From Argentina anserina (Eukaryota; Streptophyta; Magnoliopsida; Rosales; Rosaceae): 64,000 nt of DNA. The notes below the pieces were generated by a model. It saw only the letters and a program-made list of their open reading frames with translations. It did no database searches and had not been told where the DNA came from. Every line of letters begins with the position of its first letter. Position 1 is the stretch's first letter. The stretch covers positions 4,836,001 through 4,900,000 of the forward strand of contig NC_065877.1 in NCBI RefSeq assembly GCF_933775445.1. Reading direction: 5' to 3'. Position numbers and translations under genes: made by a program. Positions 11,475 through 23,776 of this stretch are shown here, piece by piece.

Positions 11475-14400
11475 TCAATAGTTTAGCAGCGAATATTTCA
11501 CTCTTAAGACAATTTTTCCTTTTTCCACACCAAGCTTTCCACCGGTAACCAACCAATGACCTGGATGATCTTGCGGCCCCTTGCTCATCTCTGACATATC
11601 CAAAAATTTCGCCAACTTGCTGCCCGTGTTATTTTCTCTAGAACTGGAACTTGAGTCACCGGCATTGACATTTAAACTTGTAGACTTCCCTTTCTTTGTC
11701 TTTTCATTTGGGGAATGGTCCCACAAAGATCTTCTTATAGTGCAGCCAGGCAGCCTTGAATATAATAGCTTCATGAACAAAACATTTTTTGATCCGAAAT
11801 CCCAAACTCCAAGCTGAGCTCCTGTGACAACGTAGACACCAGAGAGATCGCCTATGAAGGTTTCAGGATTCTCAATAGGTGTTGTGCTCACATGAGAGAA
11901 ATTTTTCCACTTCACAGGCTCGAACCATCGGCTATCTTGCTCCTCAGGTCCTTGCCACTTTGGAGCACCGATTGCAACATGGGTATCCCAATATGGTAGA
12001 AGGATCTTTGGAAGAGAAGCCAAGTGTTGAAGATGGATACAAAGACGATTCTGCTTGCTTCCTTCAAGACATAATCGCAAGCCTGTCACTGGCTTCCGTC
12101 CAACTGTAATCTGCATGCAAAAAGTTTGCTGAACGTGAATCATATAATAAACTTGAACAACAAGTGATATTTACCATGAACATATGGCATTGAATGATGT
12201 ATTAAACCGCAATGAGATATCATGAAATGCATATCTCATGTTTTGAGGTGTTACTCATATGATGCTAAAGAGTCATTTAGGTATCTTAATTCTTAAGGAG
12301 GTGATAACAGACCACTAAGATCAAACGAGTCTCAAGTAATTTAAAGAAGCATTTTTGCATTAAGGAGATGACAACATGAGATTGAACGAGTTTCAAGTAC
12401 TTAAAAATAAGCATTTTTGGACTACATATATGAATAATATGATACATGCTTGTCTCGTTTCTGTCCGTTACATGATAGAAATCCATCTTTGACGGCTATG
12501 AACCCTCCCAAAAGTTGAAAGGCTCTGTGAACAAAGTAGTTATTGCCACACAAAAATATAAAAGCTGGTACCTGCTCTTGGCTGACATACAGTTTTTGCC
12601 CCATTATGCTGAATTGCAAAGATGGGCAAACGGGTTCCTTTCTTTGGTGGGCAAGATTTTGGTCATATACAGGAGCCCATATTCGAGAAATCTGAAACTC
12701 TAGGAAGTATCTGAGTTCTTCTATTGGAGGCTTATCTGAAAGATACATTTCAATACAGTTAGCACGACTACTTTGATACTAATGATAGAGCACAAAATTA
12801 GATTTAAGCCATCCCTGATGTATTTTTTGGTCGTCTTACATTCAAGATATAGACCAATAGCTCGAACAAGGTGCTCCCTTCCAATTATTCCTTCAAGAAG
12901 AGCTGTTATAGGAAAAAATGTCATATCGATTACATCTGGAGAGGCCTGGACAGTTCTTGCCCAACGGATGTGATTTTGTTCCAGCTCGTCTCCTCCCCTT
13001 CTTCGGAAAATGACAGTAACATCCTGAATAAATAAATAAAAGGTAAATTATTATGAGGTTTAAGCTCTTATGGTCATTCCTGAAAAGTAACAGTCACATT
13101 CAGTAAGGTAGGGCAACTTGGGACCAAAACTAAAACAAATGTTTATATCATCAGTGATCAAGTTTTGAGTAGTTGGTACATACTTCTTTCCCAGCAAGAT
13201 ATGGTGCAGTAGTCGGTTGAGGGTAGATCCCCTGACTGTTGAATAAACCAGAATCAGACCCCTAGAAAGTTCGGAAAATAGAATAAAATAATCAGAATTT
13301 AAGTGTCCAACAAAAAAATTCAGAAAAACATATATAAAATATAAAAATCTGAAGAATAAAAAGAAGAAGAGGAGGAGGAAAAAAGTCAAAATTAAAAGTA
13401 CGAAATAAAACAAAAAGGGAATCAAACAAAGTGGAACTAGCCTTATCCTTGAAATTCATTTGACCTGAACTTGTATTGCTTTCTGTGTCTAAGAACCTCT
13501 GATTTCCAATGTCTTGGATGTAGTTCTTGATCTCCATGGTTGACAAAGGAGAAGATTTGTGTTGTTTGACGTAAATAACATCTTTTCCACCAATAGTTAC
13601 AGATGTTATGACGTGAGTGCCAAAATTTTCAATAAAGCTGGGAAGTTATAGACACCAACAGTTAGGTTATATTCAAAATTCTTTCATCATGAATTTCCTA
13701 CAGGAGTTCCAATTATTCATACCTTGCCAAGGATGTGGGATCCCAACAAGTTGGGATAGCCCGTTTCACATTTTCTTGTAACATCAATGGGGATTTTAGA
13801 AGATGGATCTTAGCAAGTGGAATGTAGAGGCCATCCATAGAGAGTGTCTTTGTTCCTGCCATATCAACATGCTTTGAACCACTGAAGCTAAATGAAAAAT
13901 TGAAACTCCCCACAGGATAGCTTCCCGATATATAACACCTGTCATTGAAATACTCCACCATCTGCAATCATTCACCATGAGGATCATGTCAAATAATTTC
14001 AAAACATATATAATATTAATGTGGCTAATGCACACATCATTCTGGATGCTAAGAGAATATGGATGAGAGCTGTTCTCTGATGTAGTTGTAAGGAGAATGA
14101 TTCCAACACATTTAAAAATTGGAATTGATTGACAAAGATTTATGTCATGTGTTTAAATAAGTATATACTTATATATCGGTAACTGGATATAAACACAGAC
14201 ACACACACACATGTACCTTGATAGATGAGATGAGTGCAGCATTGGATGTAAAGGATTAATAATGAAGTTGCGACCTTCAACAGTCTCATACATTTGAAAT
14301 ATTAACAGATGCGAGGAATATTGGAGTAACATATTTTCCAACAGAAGCAAGCATTGGTTACATACAACTCCATACCATTTCTCCAATATCAAATAGGAGC

Positions 14401-15407
14401 AGTGGCACCCATTTATGAGCAGCCTATGGTACTTACAACAATAAACCGAAACCAAATTATTTCTTTTGATTCTTCTCAATTTATATAGCAGCTTCCTTAC
14501 GCACAGATAGAAATGTTGATTTTTGCTAAACTGAAAGATCTACACTTCGTTGTATCCCAGATGTGATTGTCTTAGACCTATAACAAAACTCAAAAGAAGT
14601 GGGGATGAAAAGAACTTTTAAGAAAACAAAGTAATGTTCTTCAAGTTCTGTAAACTTTCAGTCAAGTTCTAGCATTCCCTCCCTGTCTCTCTTCAATACA
14701 AACAGTTAATGGCAGCCTCAACTTCTGAAAAACAAGTGCAGACCAATGTTCTAACAGATGTTCTTCATCATCATGCGAGTGATGCCTGAGTACCATTCAC
14801 ATGTTAAAGCATTTGCTCATCCTTTCACTTGTTAACACTTACTGAAGCTGTATTGTTTTCATTAAAACTTAAATACTGTCCTTTGTTAGGCAGCTAATCT
14901 AGTTCAGACAATTGCATAACTAGCTAATCTTGAAATTAGCTATCCAATTCTATCTCCATTAAAAATGGGTTAGATAATGGAATTAGAAGATTTATTTACT
15001 TATTGGCTATCAGTGCAGCAATATTGTAAGATATTTTCCAGATGTGAACAAAGGCAGATGGAAAAAGATGGAACCACTTGGAGTAGAATTACATGCCTTA
15101 TAGTCGGACATCTAAATGACAAACGTACCTTAACATTTCCAATATTTCAGTGCATCCTAACTGCTGATTTATTCTATTTCAAGAATTATATTGTGAAAGT
15201 ACCAATTTTCTTGATTCAAACACTCATCTTGAGTTGTTGACCCTTGCACTTGCTCCACCTATAGTTCATTGGAACTTATAACTTGATCCTGAGTTGGAAA
15301 CTACCTCAAACAAGTGCCTAACAACCTGAGGTTGAAAACTGATGAATGGCTTCTCTGTTTTCTAAATCCACAAAATTCCTAAAATGGCACCAATGTGGTA
15401 CAATTTT

Positions 15408-15439
<32 letters not shown>

Positions 15440-15912
15440 GGAAATTCCAATCATTTAGAACTAGCTCTTTACTGCTAAATGGTTCCATTTCATTACATAC
15501 TTTGATTACTTTCTATCTGACATGGATTACCACAACATATGAAAATCTAATGTACAAACAACATACAGACATCCACCACCTCAAAACAAACACATTAATT
15601 TGAGGCCACACAAGCATAAAATAGAAACACATTCCAAGCAATTACCTCATTAAAGCTGCAGACTGCAGAGCTCTGCCGCTCCCTGGACTCCTTAGAGAGC
15701 TTAATATCCCTGGAAACATTAGGCACAACTACATCATCATAAAGGCAGAGCTCCCTGGTATGCTCCTCATCAACCTCTAGTACCCTAGACCCTGCCACAC
15801 CCTTACAATAAAGCAGCCTGGTATCATAGTTCACATCAAACCCTCTTCCCAGTGCCTGTACAGAGTTCACAGCAGTATGCAAAGCTGCCACATTTTCCCC
15901 CATTCTCATCAC
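11475..15912 (-). CDS. MACPF domain protein, CAD1-like
   Basis: Six exons give an unbroken 561-aa frame: 15912-15646, 13961-13723, 13637-13442, 13023-12840, 12735-12572 and 12110-11475. Phases agree at every junction, and 561 aa is about the length I recall for Arabidopsis CAD1. The N-terminus has ALGRGFDV and RLLYCKG. Exon 3 carries the MACPF signature FGTH (about residues 174-177). Exon 4 has FRRRGGDELEQ, and the end is GHWLVTGGKLGVEKGKIVLR followed by VKYSLLNY. These are hallmarks of the plant CAD1/NSL1 group, soluble perforin-fold proteins; CAD1 and NSL1 restrain salicylic-acid-linked cell death and defence. The function of this copy is inferred from the family. Intron 3 appears to be GC-AG. 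Two further methionines lie within the first four codons, so the start could shift by three residues. A gypsy element begins four bases after the stop codon. Confidence 0.92.
15412..15439. repeat. (TG)n microsatellite in MACPF intron 1
   Basis: A TATATATATG lead is followed by a TG run. It lies in the first intron (13962-15645), which otherwise shows no gene or repeat I recognise. Confidence 0.9.
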
Positions 15913-17523
15913 ACAAGTGACACAACCTCCAAAATCCCCCCAACTCTTTCTCAGCTCAGAATCAGAACCAGACCCAGTTTGGGAAACTCACCTAAACCCA
16001 AAACCAAGCTCCCTGCTTCCCTTCTAGACCTCAATAACCAGAACCCAACTGGCAACTTTCCCGGAAGCCCACCAGAAACTGAACAATCATGAACTTTCCG
16101 GTATTGGGTTTCTGAAGACTCCACCTTTCTACCATTTTCTAATCTAAAGCTTGGTTCTTGACCAGTCTCCCCTCACTTTCTGTAATCCAAATCCTCCTTG
16201 GTAAGTTGACCAAAGACAAAATCTTCAATAAAGATTCGAACTTTGATACAGTGAACCACTCAATCTGTATCTTTAACTTCTCTAGATCTCAAAAATCCAT
16301 GAAAAAGATTACCTAATCCCTCTTTGCTGCCTACCCTGCTTCTCCTCTCCACACTTTTTTCCCCGGTTAAATATTCCCTCTCAAGTCTTAACCTTGGACA
16401 AGTCACAAGTGCCATTGACTTGAAGTTTTATTTTACTTTTTTAAGGTCTAGTTGTCCATCATGATCTGGACACGTGTGTCTCTGGTTTGATTAGATAGGT
16501 CTGAGGTTGTCTTTTTGACTCGGTCTGTTGGGACTGAGAGCTATGGGATTGAAGCTAACAGGTTTTGTTTTGTTTTCTATTCTAGTCGACGTTGTCTTCA
16601 CGATAGTCTGTTCAGTACTCAACAATGTCGATTTGATCAGAATCTTGGACCAGCCGATTGGGATTCTTAGTGTTCCCATGAACAAAATAAGAATGGGGGC
16701 TGCCAATTATGGCTTCGGAAATTTGTACAGTTTGAGAATGGGGTTTTTAGACCCTTGAATATTTCTGCATTTGTAGCTTGCTTCTTAAGTTAAAGGTCTT
16801 AAGACCTTTATTTATCAGATGGATAAGTCGAGCTACAATTCCCTTTTAACCCCTTACTCCGGAGGTACATGATTGAGTTGATTCTTGTATTCAAATTTTA
16901 TCCAGAAAACTACAAATGAAACATGTACGTGCACTGTGACTTGTCCCTATAAGTTTGGCCATGCTGAAATATATTACCCTTTTACCAAGGGAATCATTGT
17001 ATATGGCCAAAAATCTGAAAGTAATAGCATAGTGACACCTCTGGGAGCATATAGGGTATGAGTTCAACTTTGAGGAGAAATTACGGTCCGGTTTGGACCA
17101 CCGTTTATCACAAAGTAAAAAGTTGTGTGCAGAAGTTCATTACTGAACTGAATTTCTAGGCTGCCAGTCAAATTCTCAAAGTAAACTAAAGTTCCAACCC
17201 AGATATGCACGCATCGATAATTGACTATTGTTGCCTTTCAATGATGACATTCTATAAATGTAAATTAGAGTTATTACATCTAGCTAACAATGACAGTTTT
17301 CTCCTGTTTTCCACAATAACATTCTAGAACTCTTCTCATTCTCAAAAAAAAAATATAATAATAATAATAATAAATAAAACCAAAAAATCAACCATCCGAA
17401 ACTTGCATGTCAAACTAAATGGCTTCTCTTTAAGTTGGGAAATAAGCATCCAGCTGAAACTTTTAAGTTAGCTTGCTTGCGTGAGAGTAGTACCGGGGTG
17501 CATGAACTTGTGCCGCTAATCAT
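15913..17523. other. Intergenic region between the MACPF and PPR genes
   Basis: It holds the MACPF 5' leader and promoter side and the 3' side of the PPR gene. A pyrimidine-rich stretch lies at about 16100-16400. A short (ATA)n tract lies near 17350-17373. No coding region is credible. Confidence 0.5.
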
Positions 17524-19119
17524 TTATTTCATTTCTACATGGCTGAAGCCGAGGCTTTTGGGAACTCCCTTACAAACCATCTCACCCCTCAACCTCTCAA
17601 CATCCTGCCATCGTTCGGCTTCAGCGTAGATGTTTGACAACAAAACATAATCTGCATCCGTAAGAGATTCCAATTTGGCTAGATGCTCAAAGCACTGCTC
17701 AGCCAATTCAACGTTCGCATGTACCTTACAAGCACCCAACAAGGTTCTCCACAACAAACAGCTTGCCAGGGAAGGCTCCCCCTTGATCATCTGGTAGGCT
17801 TCATCTAACAAACCGCACCTGCTAAGAAGATCAACCATGCAACCATAATGCTTAACATCCGGCACAATATTGTATTCTTCTTTCATGTAATTAAAGTACC
17901 GGCGCCCTTCTTCCACCAAACCCTTGTGACTACAAGCAATGAGCACCCCAACAAACGTGATCTGATTAGGCTTCACATCACCACCCTGCTTTTCCATATC
18001 TTCAAACAACTCCAAAGCTTCCTCACAGTGACCATGAACAGCGAACCCCATAATCATCGCATTCCAGCAACCAACCGGTCTCATCTTCATCCCACTAAAC
18101 ACTTCTCTAGCCGAACTCAACTTGCCACATTTACAGTACATATCCACAAGGGCAGTCCCCAAGTACCCTTCAATCGTATGCCCATTTCTATTCAATGACT
18201 CGTGAATCTTCCTTCCAATCTCCAACTCACTAGCTTCAGCACAAGCCCCCAATACCGATATAAGCGTCACCCCCGTAGCTTCCACTTCAGCAGCCTGCAT
18301 TTCCCTGAACAGCTCCAACGCTCCATTATAATCTCCAACCTGAACATATCCAGCAATCATAGAATTCCAAGACACCGCGTCCCTCTCCTCCATCTCTCCA
18401 AACACCGTCTTCGCCGCCTCAATGTCCCCCAATCTAACATGCCTTCCTAATAACGTATTCCACGACGCCACATTCTTCTCAGGCATCAGCCCAAACAGCT
18501 TATCCGCCGAGTCGAAATCACCAGTCTGATCATAAGCAGAGATCATAATGTTCCAAGACGCAACGCTCCTCTCAGGCATTTCGTCGAACACCTGGCGTGC
18601 ATGCCCCACCGACCCAAGTTGAGCGTAAACAAACAGCAACGAATTCTGAACATACAGATCGGAATCAAACCCCGACTTCAAAACCCGGCAATGAATCTCA
18701 CTTCCCTTACGATCAGTCCCCAGTTCGGTTACCTCTACAGCGTCTCTCTTCATAGCTTTCACGAGTCTCGCACAAGCTTTAAGCGCAAAGTTGTAAGTGA
18801 AATGATCGCACTCGACTTGGGACACGATCATGTGATTGTAGACATGAATCCCTCTGATGGGAAAGTCGCTGTTGGCGTAAGCTCTGACCATGGTGCTGCA
18901 GATGAAGGAGTCGTCCATGGTGGTTTCTTCGAACAAGGATTGCGCGTGGGTGAGGCAGCCGAGAGGCGAGACCGATGCGAAAGCTATGAGCTTAGAGACG
19001 AGAGGTGTGCGAGTGAAGATGAGGCCGGTTTTGGTGAGGAGAGCTTGCGCTGATTCGACTTGTTTCATGGAGGAGATAGATTGGAGATGACGATGAAGAT
19101 GACCAATGTAGGAATGCAT
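17524..19119 (-). CDS. Pentatricopeptide repeat protein, PLS type with E-like end
   Basis: One uninterrupted 531-codon exon, as is usual for plant PPR genes. From about residue 50 it shows successive 31-36-residue repeats with the expected anchors: VYNHMIVSQ, SWNIMISAYDQTGDF, SWNTLLGRHVRLGD, SWNSMIAGYVQVGDYNGALEL, TALVDMYCKCGKLSSAREVF, CWNAMIMGFAVHG, PNQITFVGVLIACSHKGLVEEG and YGCMVDLLSRCGLLDEA. The tail (about 440-531) is E-like, with LWRTLLGACKVHANVELAE and YVLLSNIYAEAERWQDVERLR, and stops at GFSHVEMK. No DYW deaminase domain follows. Such proteins bind organellar RNA and support C-to-U editing with partners. The first 15 residues contain His, Arg and Ser but no clear targeting peptide. The target RNA cannot be read from sequence alone. 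Confidence 0.93.
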   Translation of the reverse strand: MHSYIGHLHRHLQSISSMKQVESAQALLTKTGLIFTRTPLVSKLIAFASVSPLGCLTHAQSLFEETTMDDSFICSTMVRAYANSDFPIRGIHVYNHMIVSQVECDHFTYNFALKACARLVKAMKRDAVEVTELGTDRKGSEIHCRVLKSGFDSDLYVQNSLLFVYAQLGSVGHARQVFDEMPERSVASWNIMISAYDQTGDFDSADKLFGLMPEKNVASWNTLLGRHVRLGDIEAAKTVFGEMEERDAVSWNSMIAGYVQVGDYNGALELFREMQAAEVEATGVTLISVLGACAEASELEIGRKIHESLNRNGHTIEGYLGTALVDMYCKCGKLSSAREVFSGMKMRPVGCWNAMIMGFAVHGHCEEALELFEDMEKQGGDVKPNQITFVGVLIACSHKGLVEEGRRYFNYMKEEYNIVPDVKHYGCMVDLLSRCGLLDEAYQMIKGEPSLASCLLWRTLLGACKVHANVELAEQCFEHLAKLESLTDADYVLLSNIYAEAERWQDVERLRGEMVCKGVPKSLGFSHVEMK

Positions 19120-19833
19120 TGCGGTATAGTTTAGTTTTGGAAGTTAAAAACTCTACTTAAATATAACTGGAACTTTAAACTAAATTATCGCAATATAGCT
19201 TGTTGAAATTTTGATTTAATCATAAATCCTAAACTCTAATTATAAGTATCATTGTTAGAGGCCCGGAGTACAACTATCGAATTGAATTGAGTAGCTAAAT
19301 ACTACTTTTTAAAAGGTATGGTGTCTGTCACATGATGAGCTGTGACATGTTGATTAGATAGGTCGTGTCGATTAGCTAGATTAACTGACACGGTAAAATC
19401 CATCGGTTTAAATCTCATTGGCATTGTAAGCTTAACGTGAGGTTGGTTAGTTATAGCCTAACTGATATGATAGGAGTCATGGGTTTGAATCTCAAATGTT
19501 GTAAGAATAGATGAGCAAGAGATTTTAATGAGAGATTTTATAGAAAAAATGACGACAAAATTGAGTTAGGAGACTCGATGCCTAAAACGAATGAATTTGT
19601 GAAAATACACTATGTTTATTGAGAGGGAGGTACCATTGGTATGAGGAGAAATTTCCAAAACCAAGTAGTTTTTCTTCACAATCAAGTCACCTACACAATG
19701 TGAACCGTCCCGAATCCCTTTGATTCCATCATTGTCTCCGTAGTTAAATAAAGTCACTAAACATTGTTTATACCAAATCTCCCGCAAGGTGTTGCGTCAG
19801 GTGAAACAAAGAGATGGATTCGAAAAAGTTTGG
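19120..19833. other. Intergenic region with SINE-like segments
   Basis: This short spacer lies between the PPR start and the kinase stop. At about 19343-19500 two successive stretches each end in a box-B-like motif (GGTTTAAATCTC, then GGTTTGAATCTC). Each is preceded by a GGTTAG/GATTAG segment, as in tRNA-derived SINE heads. No coding region is credible. Confidence 0.35.
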
Positions 19834-22800
19834 TCAGCTTGATTGTGTGTTCTTGTTCTTCTTAGCATTGAAGAGATGCCTAATGAAAGAAAACTTCCCT
19901 CTTGCCCGGGCAGATAGTTCAGTAATGGTACCGTTACTTGCCGCAGCAGCTGCTGCTTCCTTGCTGTCATTGTCCGCTAGGGGTGGTGAGGGGGTGAGTT
20001 TGAAGAAGAAAGAGTTGAGCATGCGGATGATTTGGCTGAATGTAGGCCGTACATTGGAGTCCTCAACCCAACATGACTGGATGATGAAGGCAAGATCAGG
20101 GGAGAGATCCTCCGGAAGTCGAGGCCTCTCTTGCTGCATACAAAATGGACGCAGTACAAGAGTAAGCAACAAACAGGGATATCAGTCTACAACTCTTTAC
20201 AGATGAAAAAAGGATTACACTCTTCTAAATACGTTAATATTGACGTCCAGAATAGCAGAAATAACATAATCAGTCTAACCTTGAAAGCAGCAGCATAGGC
20301 AGCCTGCAAATTAGACATGCCTTCAAAAGGCATGCGATTGGTCAGCAATTCCCATAAGACGATCCCAAAGCTATACACATCAACTTTGTTATTGTAATGC
20401 TTCTTCTCTCCTTGCCGTAGTGTGACAGTGCTATATAGCTGCAAATGCTAATGGTTGGTCAAAGTGAACTCCCAAGTGTGCAAACATAGGAGAAACATTA
20501 TTAGAAATCACTATATATAGTGTGCTCATTCAGTAACAAACCACAAGGTAACCCCATGGGAACAACCAAACAACACTTACTAACATCAGTAAATAGGGGA
20601 TGTAAAATTGACTCCAAAGTTGTGTTTTAATGATAGAAAGATTGTCAGTAACCAGTTCTACAACCCTGCATCTCTACCTCACTCCACTTCAAGTCCTAGA
20701 AAAGTAAAAAATCGAGCACTGAAAAAGTTTGAACATTAAGCTAAAGTTATATCTTACCAGGAAGGTGCTAATAGTCCCCCAGAACCAAAAGCACTCTTCA
20801 CCCCTAGAGTAGTCAAGACTACAGAATGCAAGCACAAAATGGAACATCATCTACTATAGGTGAAAAATTCAAGTGCCGCTATAAATACATTCAAAAGCCC
20901 AAAACAAAGGAATAACTTTTGTCATTCTGCACTCAATCAAATAAACATGCAGCTTTTTTAAAACAGGAGAAGAAAATATTAGTTCCACTTTCAAGAATCT
21001 AAAGAGAACCCAAAAGACTGGAGAGGCAGAAACAAATTAAAGGTGTCGTGCAAGAGAAGATAGGAGAAGCATTCACATTCACCTTCACCAATTTGCTGAA
21101 CTAAAAATCAGATCTTGATTAAGATAAAAAAAAATCAAAAAGATCAAGGTAAACAGGTTGACAAACCTCAGGAGCCATCCAACGGTAAGTCCCAGTTTCT
21201 GCAGTCATCATCTCAGTCACAGTTTCTTCTCTTGCAAGACCAAAATCTGCAAGCTTCACAGATTTCTGATTTGCCGTAAGCAACAGATTGTCTGCAATCA
21301 GACATTTTCATATGTATCGTTAAACTAGAAAGAAATAAATCATACTCACTGAGCAATACAACAAATGCTTTATAAATTAAAATTACTAAACAAAAGCAGC
21401 AAACATTCTATCAAAGTCAACCACACAAAGAATCCAGGTAATACATACGAAGCAATCATATATAACTGCCTGTTATCTAGATTTATATCTAAATTGTTGG
21501 TCCTAAGATAACATGACATGATCCCTGCGGTAGAAATTTCTGAACTAAGAGAAAAATCCAACGTAATCAATAATTGACAAGAGAGTTCAGTATAACCATA
21601 GAATACTGATAAAAAATAACCAAGAAAGAAAATAATATGAAAGTACAAAAAAAAAATAAAGCTAGGTAAATGCAAGGCTCAAGTAGTGGTGCAATTTATA
21701 ACAACTTCATGAACAGAGAATCCCAATTAGAGCAGAAAGTTATAGTTAAAGTTAAATTTAGAAGTACTGAATGTCATCCAAATCAACTATATCAATAGTC
21801 TCAGTAAGTGTTAACAACATTTTGTTACAATACATAAACCAGAATAGAAAATACAGTAGTGAAGTACAACTCAAACTAGCCGTAAAATACCAGGTTTTAG
21901 ATCTCTATGTATAATGCCATTGGCATGTAAACATTCCATTGCATGAGCGATGTCAAGAGCAAATCTAATGGCCACGTGAAGTTCCAAAGGATTGGGACGA
22001 ATACTAATGAGATACTTCCGCAGTGACATTCCAGGTAATAGCTCAGTAACTATCACCATAAGAGGATCCTTACAAGCTCCAATAAACTGTAGAAACCAAA
22101 AATGAGGTATTACTCAGTGAAACTAACACAACAGCCAAAACCCTGCACCAGTTGAAGCAGGCAGAAGTACAATATCAAACTTGCAGTTGAAATGTTTTCT
22201 GCAAAATGAACTTGTAACGACATGTTTAATCCTGACACTAACCTTGACAAGATTTTCATGCTTTACTCGAGTCATCATATTAACTTCACGGGCAAACCGA
22301 TCCTCAAGTTGAGCTCTTTCTTCAGAAGTGCTCCCACGATTAAGAACTTTGATAGCAACAATCTGACTACCATACCTGGACAAAAAGCTACTCATGAACA
22401 CTGTGCCAAAGAAAAACAGTCCTAAACATCTGATGACATCAGAACTGGTAATTGCCACTGGTTTACACTTTACAGACAAAAACAACTCAAAATCTAATTC
22501 AATTGACACAAGAACAGTGTTTAAATGGTTTCCTCCTGAATTATACACCAATTTAAAGTTTTAAACTCAAACGAATGTTATATCACATGTCCAACACCCC
22601 ACATTGCCACAAGCATATCCTCTTATCACAAGAGAGGTCGCTTCCACATAATCAACAAAATAAGCACCAAAATTAAACTGGAATCAGCAGATACTTTCAT
22701 TTCACGACAGCAAACAAGAACAAACATAATGGTTTGACCAACAAAGAACTGAGCATTACCTTCCTTCATAAACTTTCCCATGAGCTCCCTCCCCAATTTT

Positions 22801-22929
22801 CGACCCGATAAACAACAACTTGGGATCAACCAGCAGGCTCTCGTCGACTTTCAGCTGCTGGGCCGTAATTGAACCGTTTGAACCCGAATTCCTCTGCTCT
22901 CTTCCTCCACTATTCCCACTTCTACTCAT
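19834..22929 (-). CDS. Raf-like serine/threonine protein kinase (MAPKKK group C type)
   Basis: Six exons join in phase to 360 aa: 22929-22760, 22375-22243, 22086-21891, 21291-21167, 20438-20280 and 20133-19834. Kinase landmarks are complete: glycine loop GEGAHG (46-51), catalytic lysine in VAIK (66), HRDLKPDN (161-168), DFG (182-184), APE (206-208) and the [13 protein letters not shown] stretch of subdomain IX. The end has [20 protein letters not shown] and a short basic tail, [11 protein letters not shown]. This resembles the small Raf-like group around Arabidopsis At5g01850, cytosolic kinases called dual-specificity by homology. The start follows from the first in-frame ATG before a short Ser/Gly/Asn-rich leader. 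The leader region upstream is TC-rich. Substrate and pathway are unknown. Confidence 0.92.
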
Positions 22930-23630
22930 GTTGCAACCCTCAAATCATTCCTAAGCTCCTCATCCTATATGATCCCCCACAATTGACATTATCCACTAAA
23001 CTCTCCAACTATCCAGTCTCAGTAAACATCTGACTCAATTTCCATATCATTCTCAGTCCACCATAACACCAAAACCCAACTCTTCTGAAAATCAAAACTC
23101 TCTCTTCCACTCTAAACATCACCCAAAAAAAAACTGAACTTTCTCCCCACCAAACTAGCTCCGATTAGATTCTTCTAACGAAACATTGCTTGAGCTTGAA
23201 GAAGCCTCGGCTTCCGTGCACATACAACAACCAAAGACAAAGCCTAAGATAAACACAAACCCAACAAAAAATCCTAGACCAAACAAAGAACCACACTAAA
23301 ATTTTCTTCGAGGAAAATGAGATTGACTAAACAAATTAAAGCTAACTACAATCGGAATCTCCTAGCTTCTAGTTAAGTTCCGACCTTAGTTGGCCTTACT
23401 TTTAGACTTGTACAAACTCAAATGGAAACCTATCCCCCTAGAAAAGCGCGTCTAAAGTCTCGGAGTTTCTCTCTCTCTCTCTCTCTCTCTAAAATAGCAC
23501 CTTTTCTCTCTCTCTCTCTCTCTAAACAGTTCCGATGATGATGATAGATATTCCGAGTATCTGTTCCGACCGAGGACCAGGGTTTTGATTAAAGTTGTGA
23601 GAGAGCGAATTTTATTTTTAATTTTTTCAA
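22930..23630 (-). other. Kinase gene 5' leader and promoter side with TC tracts
   Basis: Upstream of the ATG the minus strand reads purine-rich. On the plus strand there are (TC)n runs at about 23467-23492 and 23506-23524. CT/GA-rich leaders are common in plant core promoters and 5' UTRs. I could not place a transcription start or a leader intron. Confidence 0.4.
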
Positions 23631-23743
23631 AAGGGCAATGCGGGGTGGCGAATGGGAGACGGCCACGTGGAGGGCACAAATTGGACTTTTCGTTATTGTA
23701 TTTGTATAGCGTCAGAGATTTGGACGTTCCTGGTTGAGAATCG

Positions 23744-23776
23744 ATTGGCTCGGCTCGGCTCGGCTCGGCTCGGCTT
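23744..23776. repeat. Pentanucleotide repeat (GGCTC)n
   Basis: About six perfect GGCTC units in tandem. Confidence 0.9.

Larger units (their letters stand above)
1732..11475 (-). mobile_element. Non-autonomous Ty3/gypsy (Tekay-like) LTR retrotransposon with ACACT target duplication
   Basis: The element runs from 1737 to 11470 and is flanked by perfect 5-bp duplications ACACT (1732-1736 and 11471-11475). Two long terminal repeats (1737-4791 and 8391-11470) start TGTAACGACCC and end TTATTACA on the plus strand. The primer binding site beside the right LTR and the purine tract beside the left LTR both read on the minus strand, so the right LTR is the functional 5' LTR. The 3.6-kb core holds only broken pieces: a gag start, the gag/protease region and the end of integrase. 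I could not follow reverse transcriptase or RNase H. The LTRs are almost identical, so the insertion is recent although the coding core is dead. This suggests mobilisation by proteins supplied in trans. Confidence 0.93.

Noticed and set aside
16528..16758. A 76-codon plus-strand frame with a hydrophobic N-terminus
   Set aside because: No homology is recalled, no splice or promoter context is visible, and it overlaps an antisense frame of similar length.
17848..19090. Plus-strand frames of up to 150 codons across the PPR gene
   Set aside because: They are antisense shadows of the clear 531-codon PPR frame.
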